NCBI GenBank assembly: GCA_023253875.1
Contig: JALRFC010000072.1
Coordinates: forward strand, 1-7,856
Origin: Candidatus Kapaibacterium sp.
GTDB taxonomy: Bacteria > Bacteroidota > Ignavibacteria > Kapaibacteriales > UBA961
Direction of reading: 5' to 3'
Length of the DNA stretch: 7,856 nucleotides
Shown here: positions 7,170-7,856 of the stretch, one piece after another
How the letters are laid out: each line of letters begins with the position of its first letter
How positions within the stretch are numbered: the first letter of the stretch is position 1
The notes under the pieces: model-generated
Told to the model about the DNA's origin: nothing
Seen by the model: only the letters and a program-made list of their open reading frames with translations
Databases searched by the model: none
Translations under genes and position numbers: made by a program

Positions 7170-7856
7170 GATTGAGTATTCCCATTGTGATGATGCTTTA
7201 TGGACAAGGGTATCAACAATGTGCTGAAATCACCAAAAGTATCTTGTGCTTTCAATGCTGTATCTCTCTCTGAAAATATGCCATATATGGTGGAACCGCT
7301 TCCACTCATCATTGCAAGGTCTGATCCATAGAGTTGAAGTTGCTCTTTAATCTCAAAAAGCTTGGTATGAATTCTAAATATGACTTGTTCAAAGTCATTT
7401 CGTAAATATGTATGTTTCAGATTTATGGAATCACTATTGATTACATGATCCAAGTTCACTTTGGGATCGGAGTATTCCTCTATGAGTGAATATGCCCAAC
7501 CTGTATTAATATGTATTCCGGGAAATACGAATAGTATCCACCCTTGGAAATTACATGTAAGTGGTCTGATGATTTCGCCTTTCCCTTCAACAATGCAAGG
7601 TGAATCATGAAAGAAATAGGGAATATCACTACCAAGCTTCAGCCCGAGCATTGTTAATGTCGGAATATCAGCTTCGATATTCCATAGCGCAGCCAATCCC
7701 TTGAATGTACTTGCGGCATCGGAACTTCCGCCACCTAGTCCGGCTCCACTGGGTATGACTTTATCCAAATGGATGATCGCACCTTGTTGTATGCCATAAT
7801 ATTCACGCATGAGATGCGCGGTCTTGACGATCAAGTTCTGTTCGGGAGGAATATTC
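7166..7856 (-). CDS. ispE: 4-diphosphocytidyl-2-C-methyl-D-erythritol kinase, 5' end outside window
   Basis: IspE is the cytoplasmic GHMP-family kinase that phosphorylates CDP-methylerythritol with ATP in the MEP (non-mevalonate) isoprenoid pathway. The frame stays open to the window edge: before a Leu codon (TTG) at 7834 it reads NIPPEQN, giving the family's PPEQNLIVKTA block, so 7834 is not the start. About 229 residues are visible. Roughly 50-65 are missing, including the N-terminal lysine motif. Numbering from the first visible codon, the ATP-binding glycine loop PSGAGLGGGSSDAA is at 35-48, the catalytic Asp is in LGSDIPYF at Asp77 (codon 7625-7627; E. coli D141), and GHMP motif 3, MSGSGST, is at 183-189. 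The C-terminus has a short His run. Its stop overlaps the glgA start by ATGA. The shared transcript probably begins upstream of the window. Confidence 0.96.
   Translation of the reverse strand, partial: NIPPEQNLIVKTAHLMREYYGIQQGAIIHLDKVIPSGAGLGGGSSDAASTFKGLAALWNIEADIPTLTMLGLKLGSDIPYFFHDSPCIVEGKGEIIRPLTCNFQGWILFVFPGIHINTGWAYSLIEEYSDPKVNLDHVINSDSINLKHTYLRNDFEQVIFRIHTKLFEIKEQLQLYGSDLAMMSGSGSTIYGIFSERDTALKAQDTFGDFSTLLIPLSIKHHHNGNTQS

Noticed and set aside
7832..7834. TTG at 7834 as the start of ispE
   Set aside because: The frame continues upstream with the conserved PPEQN block, and the N-terminal kinase region would be missing; the gene runs off the window.

Overview
The window is a densely packed stretch of bacterial chromosome, clearly AT-rich, with six protein-coding genes and almost no intergenic DNA. 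None of the starts I checked has a strong Shine-Dalgarno sequence. The gene set is a NamZ-family wall hydrolase, the MEP-pathway kinase IspE, GT5 glycogen synthase, a long Lon protease and a metal permease fused to a DtxR-type domain. This fits a Gram-negative of the Bacteroidota/Chlorobiota/Ignavibacteria/Kapabacteria type, but that placement is inference with modest confidence. No rRNA, tRNA, CRISPR array, insertion sequence or phage gene was seen, and no stretch over 300 bases lacks a gene.

Layout, left to right. (1) Bases 1-1103 (+): a DUF1343/NamZ-family protein whose 5' end lies outside the window. (2) Bases 1097-3113 (-): a two-gene unit read leftward. It begins with an ABC-3 family metal permease carrying a C-terminal DtxR/MntR-like winged-helix and metal-sensing domain, followed 4 bases later by a PlsC-type acyltransferase. 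The acyltransferase converges on the NamZ gene and their ends overlap by 7 bases. (3) Bases 3114-3198: an 85-base divergent intergenic region, the only real non-coding DNA here. It must serve the permease unit and lon, and holds a small palindrome in front of the permease. (4) Bases 3199-5727 (+): ATP-dependent Lon protease with all catalytic residues and a basic C-terminal tail. (5) Bases 5730-7856 (-): ispE (5' end outside the window) and glgA, joined by an ATGA stop/start overlap. glgA ends 2 bases from the end of lon.

The functions are mostly housekeeping: wall recycling, phospholipid synthesis, protein quality control, glycogen storage and isoprenoid precursor synthesis. The least ordinary item is the permease-DtxR fusion. 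Its sensor half keeps the full metal-ligand register of DtxR/MntR regulators, is rich in histidine, and is encoded without an ATPase or substrate-binding protein beside it. That fusion is the best candidate here for an under-described system, in which a transporter may carry its own metal sensor.
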